A stretch of DNA of 8,056 bases, from assembly GCA_017626655.1 (NCBI GenBank), contig JAGAIH010000101.1:1-8056 (forward strand). Reading direction: 5' to 3'. The stretch is from Clostridia bacterium. Its GTDB lineage: Bacteria > Bacillota_A > Clostridia > Oscillospirales > CAG-272. The notes beneath the pieces are model-generated. The model was not told where the DNA came from, ran no database searches, and saw only the letters and a list, made by a program, of their open reading frames with translations. Shown piece after piece: positions 1 through 5,460 of the stretch. Positions within the stretch are counted from its first letter, which is position 1. Each line of letters opens with the position of its first letter. The translations under genes were made by a program, and so were the position numbers.

Positions 1-606
1 CTGGCTGCCATGGCCTTTGGAAAGCGCATCGACCCCAACACCATCCTCTGCGAGGGCATCACCAAGATCACCACCGCCGACAGCGAGCTGGCGGGGGAAA
101 TGGGCTACGCCATCAAGCTCATTGGCTACACCACCCGCGTAGACGGCAGGATCCTTGCCATGGTCTCCCCCCGCCTGGTGCCTCTGGGCAACCCCATCCA
201 CGGGGTGAACGGTGTGTACAACGGCATCCTGGTCTCGGCTGACATGGTGGGACAGGTCATGTTCTACGGCCCCGGCGCGGGCAAGCTGGCCACCGCCTCG
301 GCTGTGGTTGGTGACCTCATCGACATCATGAGCCACACTCCCGCGGGCATCCAGTCCCCCATCTGGGTGGATGCCGCCCCCGACGAGATCGCCGACCCTG
401 ACACCTACGCCTGCCGCCACCTGGTGGTGCTGGACGCGGGGGAGAGCGACGCGGGCCACCTCAAGACCGTCTTCGGCGGGCTGAACGCCGTCCGCCTCAC
501 CGAGGGCCGCTTCTCCTTCATCACCGAGGAGATGACCGAGGCCGCCGTCAAGGACTGCATCGAGGCCGTGGGTTACCCCCTGGTCGCCCGCATCCGCGTG
601 CTGTGA
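1..606 (+). CDS. hom: Homoserine dehydrogenase, C-terminal part (5' end outside window)
   Basis: Homoserine dehydrogenase reduces aspartate semialdehyde to homoserine with NAD(P)H, the branch point towards threonine and methionine, in the cytoplasm. The frame is open from base 1 (LAAMAFG...), so the ATG at 10 is an internal Met, not the start. The NAD(P)-binding domain and the catalytic Asp/Lys of the family lie upstream of the window. Visible here are family blocks: ILCEGITKIT, GYAIKLIG, NPIHGVNGVYNGI, and the strongly conserved FYGPGAGKLATASAV (about residues 85-99 counted from the Met at 10). The last ~70 residues, from TYACRHLVVLD to the end, sit where the regulatory ACT domain normally is. 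They are short and lack the usual PGVLA..I..L...GI.I core, although the terminal 'TEEMTEAAVKDCIEAV...RIRVL' part still looks ACT-like. The gene ends in TGA, 15 nt before the next start, so co-transcription is likely. The family call is secure; the state of the ACT domain is my reading. Confidence 0.93.
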   Translation: MAAMAFGKRIDPNTILCEGITKITTADSELAGEMGYAIKLIGYTTRVDGRILAMVSPRLVPLGNPIHGVNGVYNGILVSADMVGQVMFYGPGAGKLATASAVVGDLIDIMSHTPAGIQSPIWVDAAPDEIADPDTYACRHLVVLDAGESDAGHLKTVFGGLNAVRLTEGRFSFITEEMTEAAVKDCIEAVGYPLVARIRVL

Positions 607-621
607 TCGCGAGGCGCTCCC

Positions 622-1470
622 ATGAATCAACTCCTCAATAACCGCGTAGGCAAGACCAAGAAGAGCGGGAACCGCAAGGGCTGTCTCTTCCTGATCGTCG
701 GCTCCCTGGTGGCGCTTCTGGCCACGGGACTCTACGTTCTGGCCGTCTCCTACCTGACGGGCGTCATCATCGAAGCCCGCCACGGCGAGGGCGTCGCCTA
801 CGCCATCATGAACATCGTCACCCCCTCCTACGGCATCGCCATGCTCTGCTTCTACGGCATCCTGGCTATCTGGTACTTCACCCCCACCGAGGAGGAGGTC
901 AAAAAGCAGAACCAAGGCCTGGCCCCCATGCTGGGTCAGAAGCAACGAAACGACGCCCTTCCCAAGCGCACCCTGTGGCTCATTACCGCAGGTCTGCTCC
1001 TGGCCGTCCCGGTTACAGGTACGGTGGCGGTCAACAGCTACAAGCTGATCACCCCCGACGGGGTCAGCACTTACTTCTTCGCCGAGACCAAGAGCTACCA
1101 GTGGAAGCAGGTCACGGGCTACACCATCGACTCGGATGACAACAACGGTCTCTCGGTAACCTTCACCATGCGGGACGGGAAGCAGATCGAGATCCTGCAG
1201 GGCGTCAACTCCACCACCGAGAGGTTCGACGAGCAGTACACCTCGGTCACCCATTTCGCCGCCGAGCTGGACGACGATATGGTGGCTCTTCAGGTCCCCC
1301 GCAACGTCAAGCACATGGAGCGCTCGGTCAAGCTCTACAAGGACACCACCCTGTGGCCCTACGTCTCCCGCCTCATCGGCTACGTGGAGCTGGTCCCCGA
1401 GCCCGACGAGACGGTAGCCGAGACCCGGCCCGAGACCGAGGCTGTCACCGACGGGGAGACAGGCTCCTGA
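622..1470 (+). CDS. Membrane protein with three helices and a C-terminal soluble domain, function unknown
   Basis: I do not recognise this 282-residue protein. It has a basic N-terminus (KTKKSGNRKG, residues 11-20) and three hydrophobic segments at about 21-50, 63-86 and 117-138. A charged linker (TPTEEEVKKQNQ, about 87-98) separates helices 2 and 3. A soluble domain follows at 145-258, and the tail is rich in Glu, Thr and Pro (259-282). The soluble part alternates short beta-like stretches (STYFFAETKSYQWKQVTGYTID, LSVTFTMRDGKQIEILQG) ending in a helical stretch. This 'W..V..Y.ID ... GK.IEI' pattern recalls bacterial PH-like domains that follow membrane helices, but that is only a resemblance. 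The positive N-terminus predicts an inside start, placing the soluble domain outside if all three helices cross. The start follows a weak GAGG at 611-614. Its closeness to hom suggests shared transcription, and the terminator at 1496-1533 ends the unit. Confidence 0.82.
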   Translation: MNQLLNNRVGKTKKSGNRKGCLFLIVGSLVALLATGLYVLAVSYLTGVIIEARHGEGVAYAIMNIVTPSYGIAMLCFYGILAIWYFTPTEEEVKKQNQGLAPMLGQKQRNDALPKRTLWLITAGLLLAVPVTGTVAVNSYKLITPDGVSTYFFAETKSYQWKQVTGYTIDSDDNNGLSVTFTMRDGKQIEILQGVNSTTERFDEQYTSVTHFAAELDDDMVALQVPRNVKHMERSVKLYKDTTLWPYVSRLIGYVELVPEPDETVAETRPETEAVTDGETGS

Positions 1471-1495
1471 TCGGCGGCGAGAGCCAACTCATAAT

Positions 1496-1533
1496 AAAAA
1501 GGACAGAGAGCAAAAGCTTTTCTGTCCTTTTTT
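1496..1533. terminator. Bidirectional Rho-independent terminator between convergent genes
   Basis: GGACAGA (1501-1507) pairs with TCTGTCC (1521-1527), and the stem continues inward through AGC/GCT around an AAAA loop. A run of five A (1496-1500) lies on the left and six T (1528-1533) on the right, so the structure ends with a U-tract when read from either strand. It lies 26 nt after the membrane-protein stop and 29 nt after the stop of the convergent phosphatase gene, and can serve both. Confidence 0.92.
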
Positions 1534-1561
1534 CGTTTTCGGGGTATGGGAGACCGTCAGA

Positions 1562-2425
1562 TCAGACCTTTTCCATATTGCCCTGCTTGTACTGGGAGAG
1601 CTGCTCCTTCTCCTGCATATTGAGCTTTTCCAGGATGGCCATCTTCTCGATCATGAGCTTGACGATCTTCTCCAGGGGGGACTCGGGGGAGTAGTCCGCC
1701 ACGCAGACGTAGTTGATGCGGGCATCCTCCACCAGAGGCTTGACATGCTCGCGGTTGCCCTCGGGGTAGACGGCGATGGACTTTCCTCCCCGCTCCTTGA
1801 CCAGCTTCATGCAGGGAATATCGGTGAGTCCGTCCCCAATGTAGATCATGTTGTGGTAGGCGATGCGGCGGAGGGACTCGTCCTGCAAACGGTTAAGGTT
1901 GTAGTCGTCGGTGACGTCCAGGGTTCCCTTGGAGATGCGGTAGATGTACTGGGTCTTGAGGGTGTAGTTGATGGCCAAAGCGGGCCAGAGGGCCTCGCCG
2001 TTTTCATCGTACATATAGCGGCAGGCGTAGATGCGCTTGAAGTACTTGGCGATGGGGGTACCCTGAATGATCTCGTAGGTGCCCGAGGAGATGATGTAAT
2101 GCTCGATCTCCACCCCCTGGGAGCGGCCGTACTCGTTGATGCGGTCGAACCAGGTCAAAACGCCATTGAAAAGCTCCACGTGCTGACCGCAGGAGAGCAG
2201 GTACTCTTCGGTGAGGGGGATACCCTTTTCCTTGCATTTGCGGATCATGACGAACATATAGGCGAGGATCTTCTCCACCTCGTGCTGTTCGGTGATGGCG
2301 GCGGCCTCCCCCCAGAAGGCGTCGGAGGTCATGCCGAGGTTCTTGATGAAATCGTACTCCTGCATATCGGTGGTGCAGAGGGTCTTATCAAAATCGTAGA
2401 GAATGCCGATGCGGATTTTGTCCAT
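1562..2425 (-). CDS. HAD-superfamily phosphatase (phosphoserine-phosphatase-like)
   Basis: A cytoplasmic haloacid-dehalogenase-superfamily hydrolase of 287 residues, probably a phosphomonoesterase. Motif I is DFDKTL (residues 11-16) with the nucleophile Asp11 and acid/base Asp13. Motif II is IISSGT (111-116). Motif III is probably Lys157 or Lys166, in NYTLKTQYIYRISKG. Motif IV is GDGLTD (197-202), which binds Mg2+ through Asp198 and Asp202. The helical insert between motifs I and II (about 20-100) is the C1-type cap seen in the phosphoserine phosphatase branch. The last ~38 residues (about 250-287) form a charged, probably coiled helix beyond the catalytic core. The start is fixed by an ideal AAAGGAGG (2433-2440) 7 nt before the ATG. 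It has its own promoter and is separated from spo0A upstream by a terminator, so it is monocistronic. The substrate cannot be read from the sequence; catalytic motifs are complete and I see no damage. Confidence 0.92.
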   Translation of the reverse strand: MDKIRIGILYDFDKTLCTTDMQEYDFIKNLGMTSDAFWGEAAAITEQHEVEKILAYMFVMIRKCKEKGIPLTEEYLLSCGQHVELFNGVLTWFDRINEYGRSQGVEIEHYIISSGTYEIIQGTPIAKYFKRIYACRYMYDENGEALWPALAINYTLKTQYIYRISKGTLDVTDDYNLNRLQDESLRRIAYHNMIYIGDGLTDIPCMKLVKERGGKSIAVYPEGNREHVKPLVEDARINYVCVADYSPESPLEKIVKLMIEKMAILEKLNMQEKEQLSQYKQGNMEKV

Positions 2426-2460
2426 GATGGTACCTCCTTTGTAGGTTTTCTGTATGGTCT

Positions 2461-2475
2461 CGCCGTCGGGCGGCG
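2461..2475 (-). other. Small hairpin in the 5' UTR of the HAD phosphatase mRNA
   Basis: CGCCG (2461-2465) and CGGCG (2471-2475) form a 5-bp all-GC stem with a 5-nt loop. It falls inside the ~58-nt leader predicted from the promoter at 2491-2519, about 20 nt upstream of the RBS. There is no U-tract, so it is not a terminator. It may be incidental or may stabilise the message. Confidence 0.35.
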
Positions 2476-2490
2476 TTTGAATCCTTCTTT

Positions 2491-2519
2491 ATTGTACCAC
2501 AAAAAAGGGGAAAAATCAA
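2491..2519 (-). promoter_or_regulatory. Sigma-A promoter for the HAD phosphatase gene
   Basis: Read on the minus strand: -35 TTGATT (2514-2519), a 17-bp spacer, and -10 TACAAT (2491-2496), preceded by an extended -10 TG (TGG then TACAAT). Transcription should start near 2484, giving a leader of about 58 nt. Each hexamer differs from consensus by one or two bases. Confidence 0.85.
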
Positions 2520-2575
2520 GACCCATGGGACAGAATAGGGAAGTGACCAGTATTTTTCGGCATTTATGACAAGAG

Positions 2576-2622
2576 AAAAAGCCCCGTTTCGGTGGGAATG
2601 ACCCACAGAGGCGGAGCTTTTT
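2576..2622 (-). terminator. Rho-independent terminator of spo0A
   Basis: A long interrupted hairpin starts about 10 nt after the spo0A stop. The outer stem pairs AAAAAGC with GCTTTTT (2576-2582 with 2616-2622) and continues through CCCG/CGGA (2583-2586 with 2612-2615, one G-U pair). After an internal loop, GTGGG (2592-2596) pairs with CCCAC (2602-2606) around a 5-nt loop. On the minus strand the second arm ends in five T. The near-symmetry could also stop plus-strand transcripts. Confidence 0.87.
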
Positions 2623-2632
2623 CGCGTGAATT

Positions 2633-3421
2633 TTACCGTAACTTATACTTCAATCTCAGATTATCCGCGATCATGGCAATAAACTCGCTATTCGTGGGCT
2701 TACCTCTGTTGTTCTGAATGGTATACCCAAAGTATGCGTTCAGGGTATCCACGTCCCCTCTGTCCCACGCCACCTCAATGGCGTGGCGGATGGCTCTCTC
2801 CACGCGGGAGGTGGTAGTAGAATACTTCTTCGCCACCGAGGGGTACAGCACCTTGGTCACCGAGTTGATCACATCGGAGTCCTTCACCGTCAAAAGGATA
2901 GCGGTGCGGAGGTACTGGTAGCCCTTGATGTGGGCGGGGACACCGATCTGGTGGATGATCTGGGTGACCTGGGTCTCGATGTCGTCGGGCTCCGAGACGC
3001 TGACCGTCATGGGGGCCAGGCTCCCCGCGTTCTCTCGGGCGGTGAGCAGCTCGGAGATGTGGGCCAGGAGACTGTCGGCGCGGATGGGCTTGATGAGACA
3101 AAGAGCGGCTCCCGCCCCCGAGGCCTGGATGAACATATTCTGATTGGCCACGGGGGAGGTCATGATGAATACGGGGGGCTGATCCGACCGAAAATCCAGA
3201 TTGCGGCAGGCGCGGATGACCCCGATGCCGTCCAGCTGGGCGAGCCAGATATCAATGATGGCCACGTCGGGGTGGGTGCGGTCGATCTTGTTGAGAGCAT
3301 CCTCACCGCCGCCCGCCTCGTCCACGTAGCGGTAGCCGCCCCGATTCAGGGCTTCCCGCAGAAGGGCGCGTTGGTGGGGGTTCTCGTCGGCGATCAGAAT
3401 TCGGGTATCGTGTAGTTCCAT
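2633..3421 (-). CDS. spo0A: Spo0A, master response regulator of sporulation
   Basis: A cytoplasmic DNA-binding response regulator of 262 residues (B. subtilis Spo0A has 267). The receiver domain (about 5-125) has the acidic pair Asp12/Glu13, phospho-acceptor Asp57 (AIIDI), Thr88 (MTS) and Lys111 (IKP), so phosphorylation should be intact. After the phospho-Asp the usual Met-Pro is replaced: DIWLAQLDG instead of the family's DI.MP.LDG. A variable linker (about 128-147) leads to the Spo0A effector domain (148-262), which carries hallmark blocks [10 protein letters not shown] (159-168), [10 protein letters not shown] (191-200), [15 protein letters not shown] (205-219, recognition helix) and [17 protein letters not shown]. 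In characterised species it binds TGNCGAA-type 0A boxes and switches cells to sporulation. The ATG is the only plausible start, although AGGAGG (3434-3439) lies a rather long 12 nt upstream. The gene is monocistronic, and spoIVB, its usual upstream neighbour, is absent. Confidence 0.98.
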   Translation of the reverse strand: MELHDTRILIADENPHQRALLREALNRGGYRYVDEAGGGEDALNKIDRTHPDVAIIDIWLAQLDGIGVIRACRNLDFRSDQPPVFIMTSPVANQNMFIQASGAGAALCLIKPIRADSLLAHISELLTARENAGSLAPMTVSVSEPDDIETQVTQIIHQIGVPAHIKGYQYLRTAILLTVKDSDVINSVTKVLYPSVAKKYSTTTSRVERAIRHAIEVAWDRGDVDTLNAYFGYTIQNNRGKPTNSEFIAMIADNLRLKYKLR

Positions 3422-3433
3422 GGGCTTCTGTAT

Positions 3434-3439
3434 CCTCCT
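3434..3439 (-). promoter_or_regulatory. spo0A ribosome binding site, unusually far from the start
   Basis: AGGAGG on the minus strand lies 12 nt from the ATG at 3421, longer than the 6-9 nt seen for other genes in this window. The codons between them (ATA CAG AAG CCC) give no ATG, GTG or TTG, so the ATG start stands. The spacing may lower translation. Confidence 0.7.
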
Positions 3440-3440
3440 A

Positions 3441-3459
3441 AAATGGTAAAAAATGGTAA
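3441..3459. repeat. Tandem AAATGGTAA repeat in the spo0A leader
   Basis: AAATGGTAA occurs twice with a 10-bp period (3441-3449 and 3451-3459). On the minus strand this is TTACCATTT twice, between the spo0A transcription start (about 3466) and its RBS. A 10-bp period puts both copies on the same face of the helix, as expected for a protein-binding site, but two copies in AT-rich DNA may be chance. Confidence 0.5.
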
Positions 3460-3472
3460 TTTCTATGACATA

Positions 3473-3501
3473 ATGATACCATAAAACGGAAAATTTTGCA
3501 A
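3473..3501 (-). promoter_or_regulatory. Sigma-A promoter of spo0A
   Basis: On the minus strand: -35 TTGCAA (3496-3501), a 17-bp spacer, and -10 TATCAT (3473-3478), with an extended TG (TGG before the hexamer). The predicted start near 3466 gives a leader of about 44 nt. No sigma-H-type promoter (AGGAnnn ... GAAT) was recognised, although B. subtilis spo0A has one. Confidence 0.78.
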
Positions 3502-3504
3502 GGG

Positions 3505-3527
3505 GGTAAAGGGACTAAAAATTTACC
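3505..3527. promoter_or_regulatory. GGTAAA/TTTACC inverted repeat just upstream of the spo0A -35
   Basis: GGTAAA (3505-3510) and TTTACC (3522-3527) are perfect inverted 6-mers with an 11-bp gap. The centre-to-centre distance of 17 bp is more than one and a half turns. The element starts 3 bp upstream of the -35 hexamer, a position typical of regulators that touch RNA polymerase. The same GGTAA core recurs in the leader repeat at 3441-3459. The bound protein is unknown. Confidence 0.4.
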
Positions 3528-3555
3528 AAAAATAACCAGAATAAACTGGCATCAT

Positions 3556-3562
3556 TGACGAA
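3556..3562 (+). promoter_or_regulatory. Candidate 0A box upstream of spo0A
   Basis: TGACGAA matches the TGNCGAA pattern bound by phosphorylated Spo0A. It lies about 55 bp upstream of the spo0A -35 hexamer, where autoregulatory boxes would be plausible. A single 7-mer is weak evidence: the same word also occurs within the phosphatase coding sequence near 2248. Confidence 0.35.
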
Positions 3563-3624
3563 AACCGCCCCACGATCCTCCAAGGAGCGACAGGGGATGA
3601 CGGCATTAGTCGGCAAAACGTAAA

Positions 3625-3658
3625 AATCGGGAAAATTTTCGATTCCGGCGAAAAAATT
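3625..3658. repeat. Overlapping palindromes upstream of the suf promoter
   Basis: AATCG (3625-3629) is inverted as CGATT (3640-3644) around a self-complementary AAAATTTT (3632-3639). The same TTTTCG (3636-3641) is also inverted as CGAAAA (3649-3654) across 7 bp. The cluster ends 13 bp before the suf -35, so it could be an operator or an AT-rich UP-like element. No T-run follows, which argues against a terminator. Confidence 0.45.
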
Positions 3659-3670
3659 CTTGGAAACCTA

Positions 3671-3699
3671 TTGTATTTTTTCAAGAAATATGATATACT
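3671..3699 (+). promoter_or_regulatory. Sigma-A promoter of the suf/sms operon
   Basis: -35 TTGTAT (3671-3676), a 17-bp spacer, and -10 TATACT (3694-3699), with an extended TG at 3691-3692. The predicted start is near 3706, leaving a leader of about 52 nt before sufC. Confidence 0.83.
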
Positions 3700-3705
3700 A
3701 CCATG

Positions 3706-3725
3706 TTAGGGTGATATGACCCTGA
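3706..3725. promoter_or_regulatory. Dyad at the suf transcription start, candidate operator
   Basis: TTAGGGT (3706-3712) and ACCCTGA (3719-3725) are inverted with one mismatch around a 6-bp centre. The dyad begins at the predicted +1, an ideal place for a repressor, and in RNA it would form a 5'-terminal hairpin. Fe-S operons are often controlled by Rrf2-family regulators (IscR, SufR), but I cannot assign this sequence to a known motif. The right arm overlaps a 0A-box match. Confidence 0.5.
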
Positions 3726-3729
3726 CGAA
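3723..3729 (+). promoter_or_regulatory. Candidate 0A box in the suf leader
   Basis: A second TGACGAA, about 18 bp downstream of the predicted suf start site and overlapping the right arm of the dyad by 3 bp. If Spo0A binds here it would most likely repress suf. The evidence is a 7-mer match only. Confidence 0.3.
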
Positions 3730-3741
3730 ACAAATCCCCGT

Positions 3742-3749
3742 AAAGGAAG
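3742..3749 (+). promoter_or_regulatory. sufC ribosome binding site that decides its start
   Basis: AAAGGAAG lies 8 nt before the ATG at 3758. The earlier in-frame ATG at 3716 sits inside the dyad, about 10 nt after the predicted transcription start, and has no RBS. It would add 14 residues not expected before the family's N-terminal LELKNIS block. Confidence 0.85.
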
Positions 3750-3757
3750 ATATAAAT

Positions 3758-4498
3758 ATGTTAGAGCTGAAAAATATTTCCTACCGTGTCTCCGAGACCC
3801 TGCCCTCGGGCAAGACCCGCGAGACCGAGATTCTGAAGGACGTCAACCTCGTCATCGACGACCGCTTCGTGGCCATCACGGGCCCCAACGGCAGCGGTAA
3901 GTCCACCCTCGCCAAGATCATCGCGGGTATCTTCATCCCCACCTCGGGTCAGATCCTGCTGGACGGCGAGGATATCACGAATTTGTCCATCACCGAGCGC
4001 GCCAATAAGGGCATCTCCTTCGCCTTCCAGCAGCCCGTCCGCTTTAAGGGCATCACGGTCAAGGACCTGATCTCCCTGGCGGCAGGCAAGAAGCTCTCCA
4101 CGGGCGAGGCCTGCGAGTACCTGGCCGAGGTGGGGCTGTGCGCCAAGGAGTACGTGGGCCGCGAGGTCAACGCCTCCCTGTCGGGCGGTGAGCTGAAGCG
4201 CATCGAGATCGCCATGATCAACGCCCGCGGCACCAAGTTCTCGGTCTTCGACGAACCCGAGGCGGGCATCGACCTCTGGAGCTTCCAGAACCTCATCGAG
4301 GTCTTCAAGAAGATGCACGAGCGTACCAGCGGTACCATCCTCATCATCTCCCACCAGGAGCGCATCCTGGACATCGCCGACAAGGTAGTGGTCATCGCGG
4401 ACGGCCGTGTCAGCGCCGTAGGCACCAAGGAGGAGATCCTCCCTGAGCTGCTCCACGCCTCCGCCGGCTGCCGCTACACCGTTACCAAGAATAACTGA
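3758..4498 (+). CDS. sufC: SufC-type ATPase for Fe-S cluster assembly (SmsC of the minimal SUF-like system)
   Basis: A cytoplasmic ABC-type ATPase without membrane domains that drives Fe-S cluster assembly on its SufB-type partner. The 246 residues match the SufC family length. Motifs in order: N-terminal MLELKNISYRV, Walker A GPNGSGKST (42-50), Q-loop Gln91/Gln92 in FAFQQPVRFKG, signature LSGGELKR (141-148), Walker B FSVFDE (161-166) followed by the SufC-typical PEAGIDL, and H-loop His199 in ISHQERIL. All nucleotide-binding residues are present. The GGELKR signature and DEPEAGID block separate it from transporter ATPases. The start at 3758 is chosen on its RBS. The sufB-like gene follows after 14 nt, so the two are co-transcribed from 3671-3699. 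No sufS, sufU or sufD follows. Garcia and colleagues (2022) described such two-gene SmsCB systems in archaea and anaerobic bacteria; equating this pair with SMS is inference from size and gene content. Confidence 0.95.
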   Translation: MLELKNISYRVSETLPSGKTRETEILKDVNLVIDDRFVAITGPNGSGKSTLAKIIAGIFIPTSGQILLDGEDITNLSITERANKGISFAFQQPVRFKGITVKDLISLAAGKKLSTGEACEYLAEVGLCAKEYVGREVNASLSGGELKRIEIAMINARGTKFSVFDEPEAGIDLWSFQNLIEVFKKMHERTSGTILIISHQERILDIADKVVVIADGRVSAVGTKEEILPELLHASAGCRYTVTKNN

Positions 4499-4512
4499 AA
4501 GGAGTCACCCAT

Positions 4513-5448
4513 ATGGCAGAGCGTAAAGGACTCGATCCCATCCAAAAAGAACTGTTGGCGCAGGTCGCCGACCTCCATAAAATGCCCGAGGGCGCATACT
4601 CCCTCCGTATCAACGGTCAGCTGGAGGGGAAGAACTCCTCCGAGCATATCCAGATCGTCAAGAAGACCGATGCCCCCGGCATCGACATCTACATCCAGCC
4701 CGGGACCAAGAACGAGAGTATGCACATCCCCGTGATCCTCTCCCAGTCGGGTCTCAAGGAGTTGGTCTACAACGACTTCCACATCGGCGCCGACTGCGAC
4801 GTCACCATCGTCGCCGGATGCGGTATCCACAACGCGGGCGACAGCGACAGCGAACACAGCGGTATCCACCGCTTCTTCGTGGGCAAGAACGCCAAGGTCA
4901 AGTACGTGGAGAAGCACTACGGCTCGGGCGACGGCAGGGGCGGCCGCATCATGAACCCCACCACCGAGGTGGAGATGGCCGAGGGCTCCTACATGGAGAT
5001 GGAGACCGCCCAGATCAAGGGCGTGGACTCCACCAACCGTAAAACCAAAGCCAAGCTCCACGACCGTTCCACCCTCATCATCCACGAGAAGATCATGACC
5101 CACGGCACCCAGTTCGCCGAGACCCACTTCGAGTTGGACCTGGACGGCGAGGACTGCGGATGCCACGTGGTGTCCCGCTCGGTGGCCAAGGAGGATTCCC
5201 GTCAGTACTTCTACTCCAAGGTCAACGGCAATGCCCGCTCCTCGGGTCACACCGAGTGCGATGCCATCATCATGGATGCCGCCAAGGTGGTAGCCGTTCC
5301 CCAGATCGAGGCCAACCACACCGAGGCCTCCCTCATCCACGAGGCCGCCATCGGCAAGATCGCGGGGGAGCAGCTCATCAAGCTCATGACTCTGGGACTT
5401 ACCGAGAAGGAAGCCGAGGAGCAGATCATCAATGGGTTCTTGAAGTAA
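4513..5448 (+). CDS. sufB: SufB/SufD-family Fe-S scaffold, short form (SmsB-like)
   Basis: The partner of SufC, on which a nascent Fe-S cluster is probably built. At 311 residues it is far shorter than classical SufB (around 470-495) and lacks most of the N-terminal region, as in the minimal SmsB type. The core (about 70-270) is a run of short beta strands, as expected for the SufB/SufD right-handed beta-helix. The helical C-terminus has family hallmarks: VVAVPQIEANHTEASLIHEAAIGKI (about 259-283, with HEA at 276-278) and a final EEQIINGFLK. Cys249 in HTECDA aligns by eye with the functional Cys405 of E. coli SufB. Other cysteines are Cys95, Cys103, and a CxC at 215/217. The start has AAAGGAG (4498-4504) overlapping the sufC stop, 8 nt from the ATG. 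A terminator at 5461-5495 closes the operon. The family is certain; the SufB rather than SufD label is a convention. Confidence 0.93.
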   Translation: MAERKGLDPIQKELLAQVADLHKMPEGAYSLRINGQLEGKNSSEHIQIVKKTDAPGIDIYIQPGTKNESMHIPVILSQSGLKELVYNDFHIGADCDVTIVAGCGIHNAGDSDSEHSGIHRFFVGKNAKVKYVEKHYGSGDGRGGRIMNPTTEVEMAEGSYMEMETAQIKGVDSTNRKTKAKLHDRSTLIIHEKIMTHGTQFAETHFELDLDGEDCGCHVVSRSVAKEDSRQYFYSKVNGNARSSGHTECDAIIMDAAKVVAVPQIEANHTEASLIHEAAIGKIAGEQLIKLMTLGLTEKEAEEQIINGFLK

Positions 5449-5460
5449 ATCACCCTTTTC

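Larger units (their letters stand above)
3422..3757. other. Divergent control region between spo0A and the suf operon
   Basis: This 336-bp stretch holds no convincing gene. It contains the spo0A promoter and leader (3422-3501), an inverted repeat and GGTAA repeats around that promoter (3441-3527), one 0A-box match (3556-3562), a GC-richer patch (about 3565-3620) in which I see only a CTCC/GGAG dyad and a very short open frame, an AT-rich palindrome cluster (3625-3658), the suf promoter (3671-3699), a dyad at its start site (3706-3725), a second 0A-box match (3723-3729) and the sufC RBS (3742-3749). Confidence 0.8.

Noticed and set aside
604..624. Possible TGA readthrough or fusion between hom and the membrane protein, which share a frame
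   Set aside because: hom ends with a normal RIRVL C-terminus and the next ATG has its own weak GAGG signal. Sharing a frame has a one-in-three chance, and no readthrough signal is visible.
1353..1694. Plus-strand open frame of 113 codons across the membrane-protein end and the terminator
   Set aside because: Out of frame with the membrane protein, then runs through a strong terminator and into the convergent phosphatase gene; no RBS.
1745..2569. Plus-strand open frame of 274 codons opposite the HAD phosphatase gene
   Set aside because: Runs in register over a gene with all four HAD motifs and then through that gene's RBS and promoter. Composition is antisense-like.
2783..3415. Plus-strand open frame of 210 codons opposite spo0A
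   Set aside because: In register with spo0A, no RBS, no family resemblance.
3597..3623. Eight-codon open frame (MTALVGKT) with AAGGAG 9 nt upstream, between spo0A and suf
   Set aside because: The RBS is good, but no promoter precedes it on the plus strand and it lies upstream of the suf start site, so nothing indicates it is transcribed. It could become a leader peptide candidate if RNA-seq showed a transcript.
3716..3757. Upstream ATG that would lengthen SufC by 14 residues
   Set aside because: It lies inside the dyad about 10 nt after the predicted transcription start, has no RBS, and SufC proteins normally begin at the LELKNIS block.
3422..3757. Riboswitch or T-box in the divergent region
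   Set aside because: The predicted leaders are only about 44 nt (spo0A) and 52 nt (suf), too short for known riboswitch classes, and no intrinsic terminator precedes either gene.
3761..4456. Antisense open frame of 231 codons opposite sufC
   Set aside because: In codon register with a certain SufC; a by-product of missing TTA, CTA and TCA codons.
4474..5340. Antisense open frame of 288 codons opposite the sufB-like gene
   Set aside because: In codon register with a certain gene, low-complexity Gly/Val/Asp/His composition, and no upstream signals.
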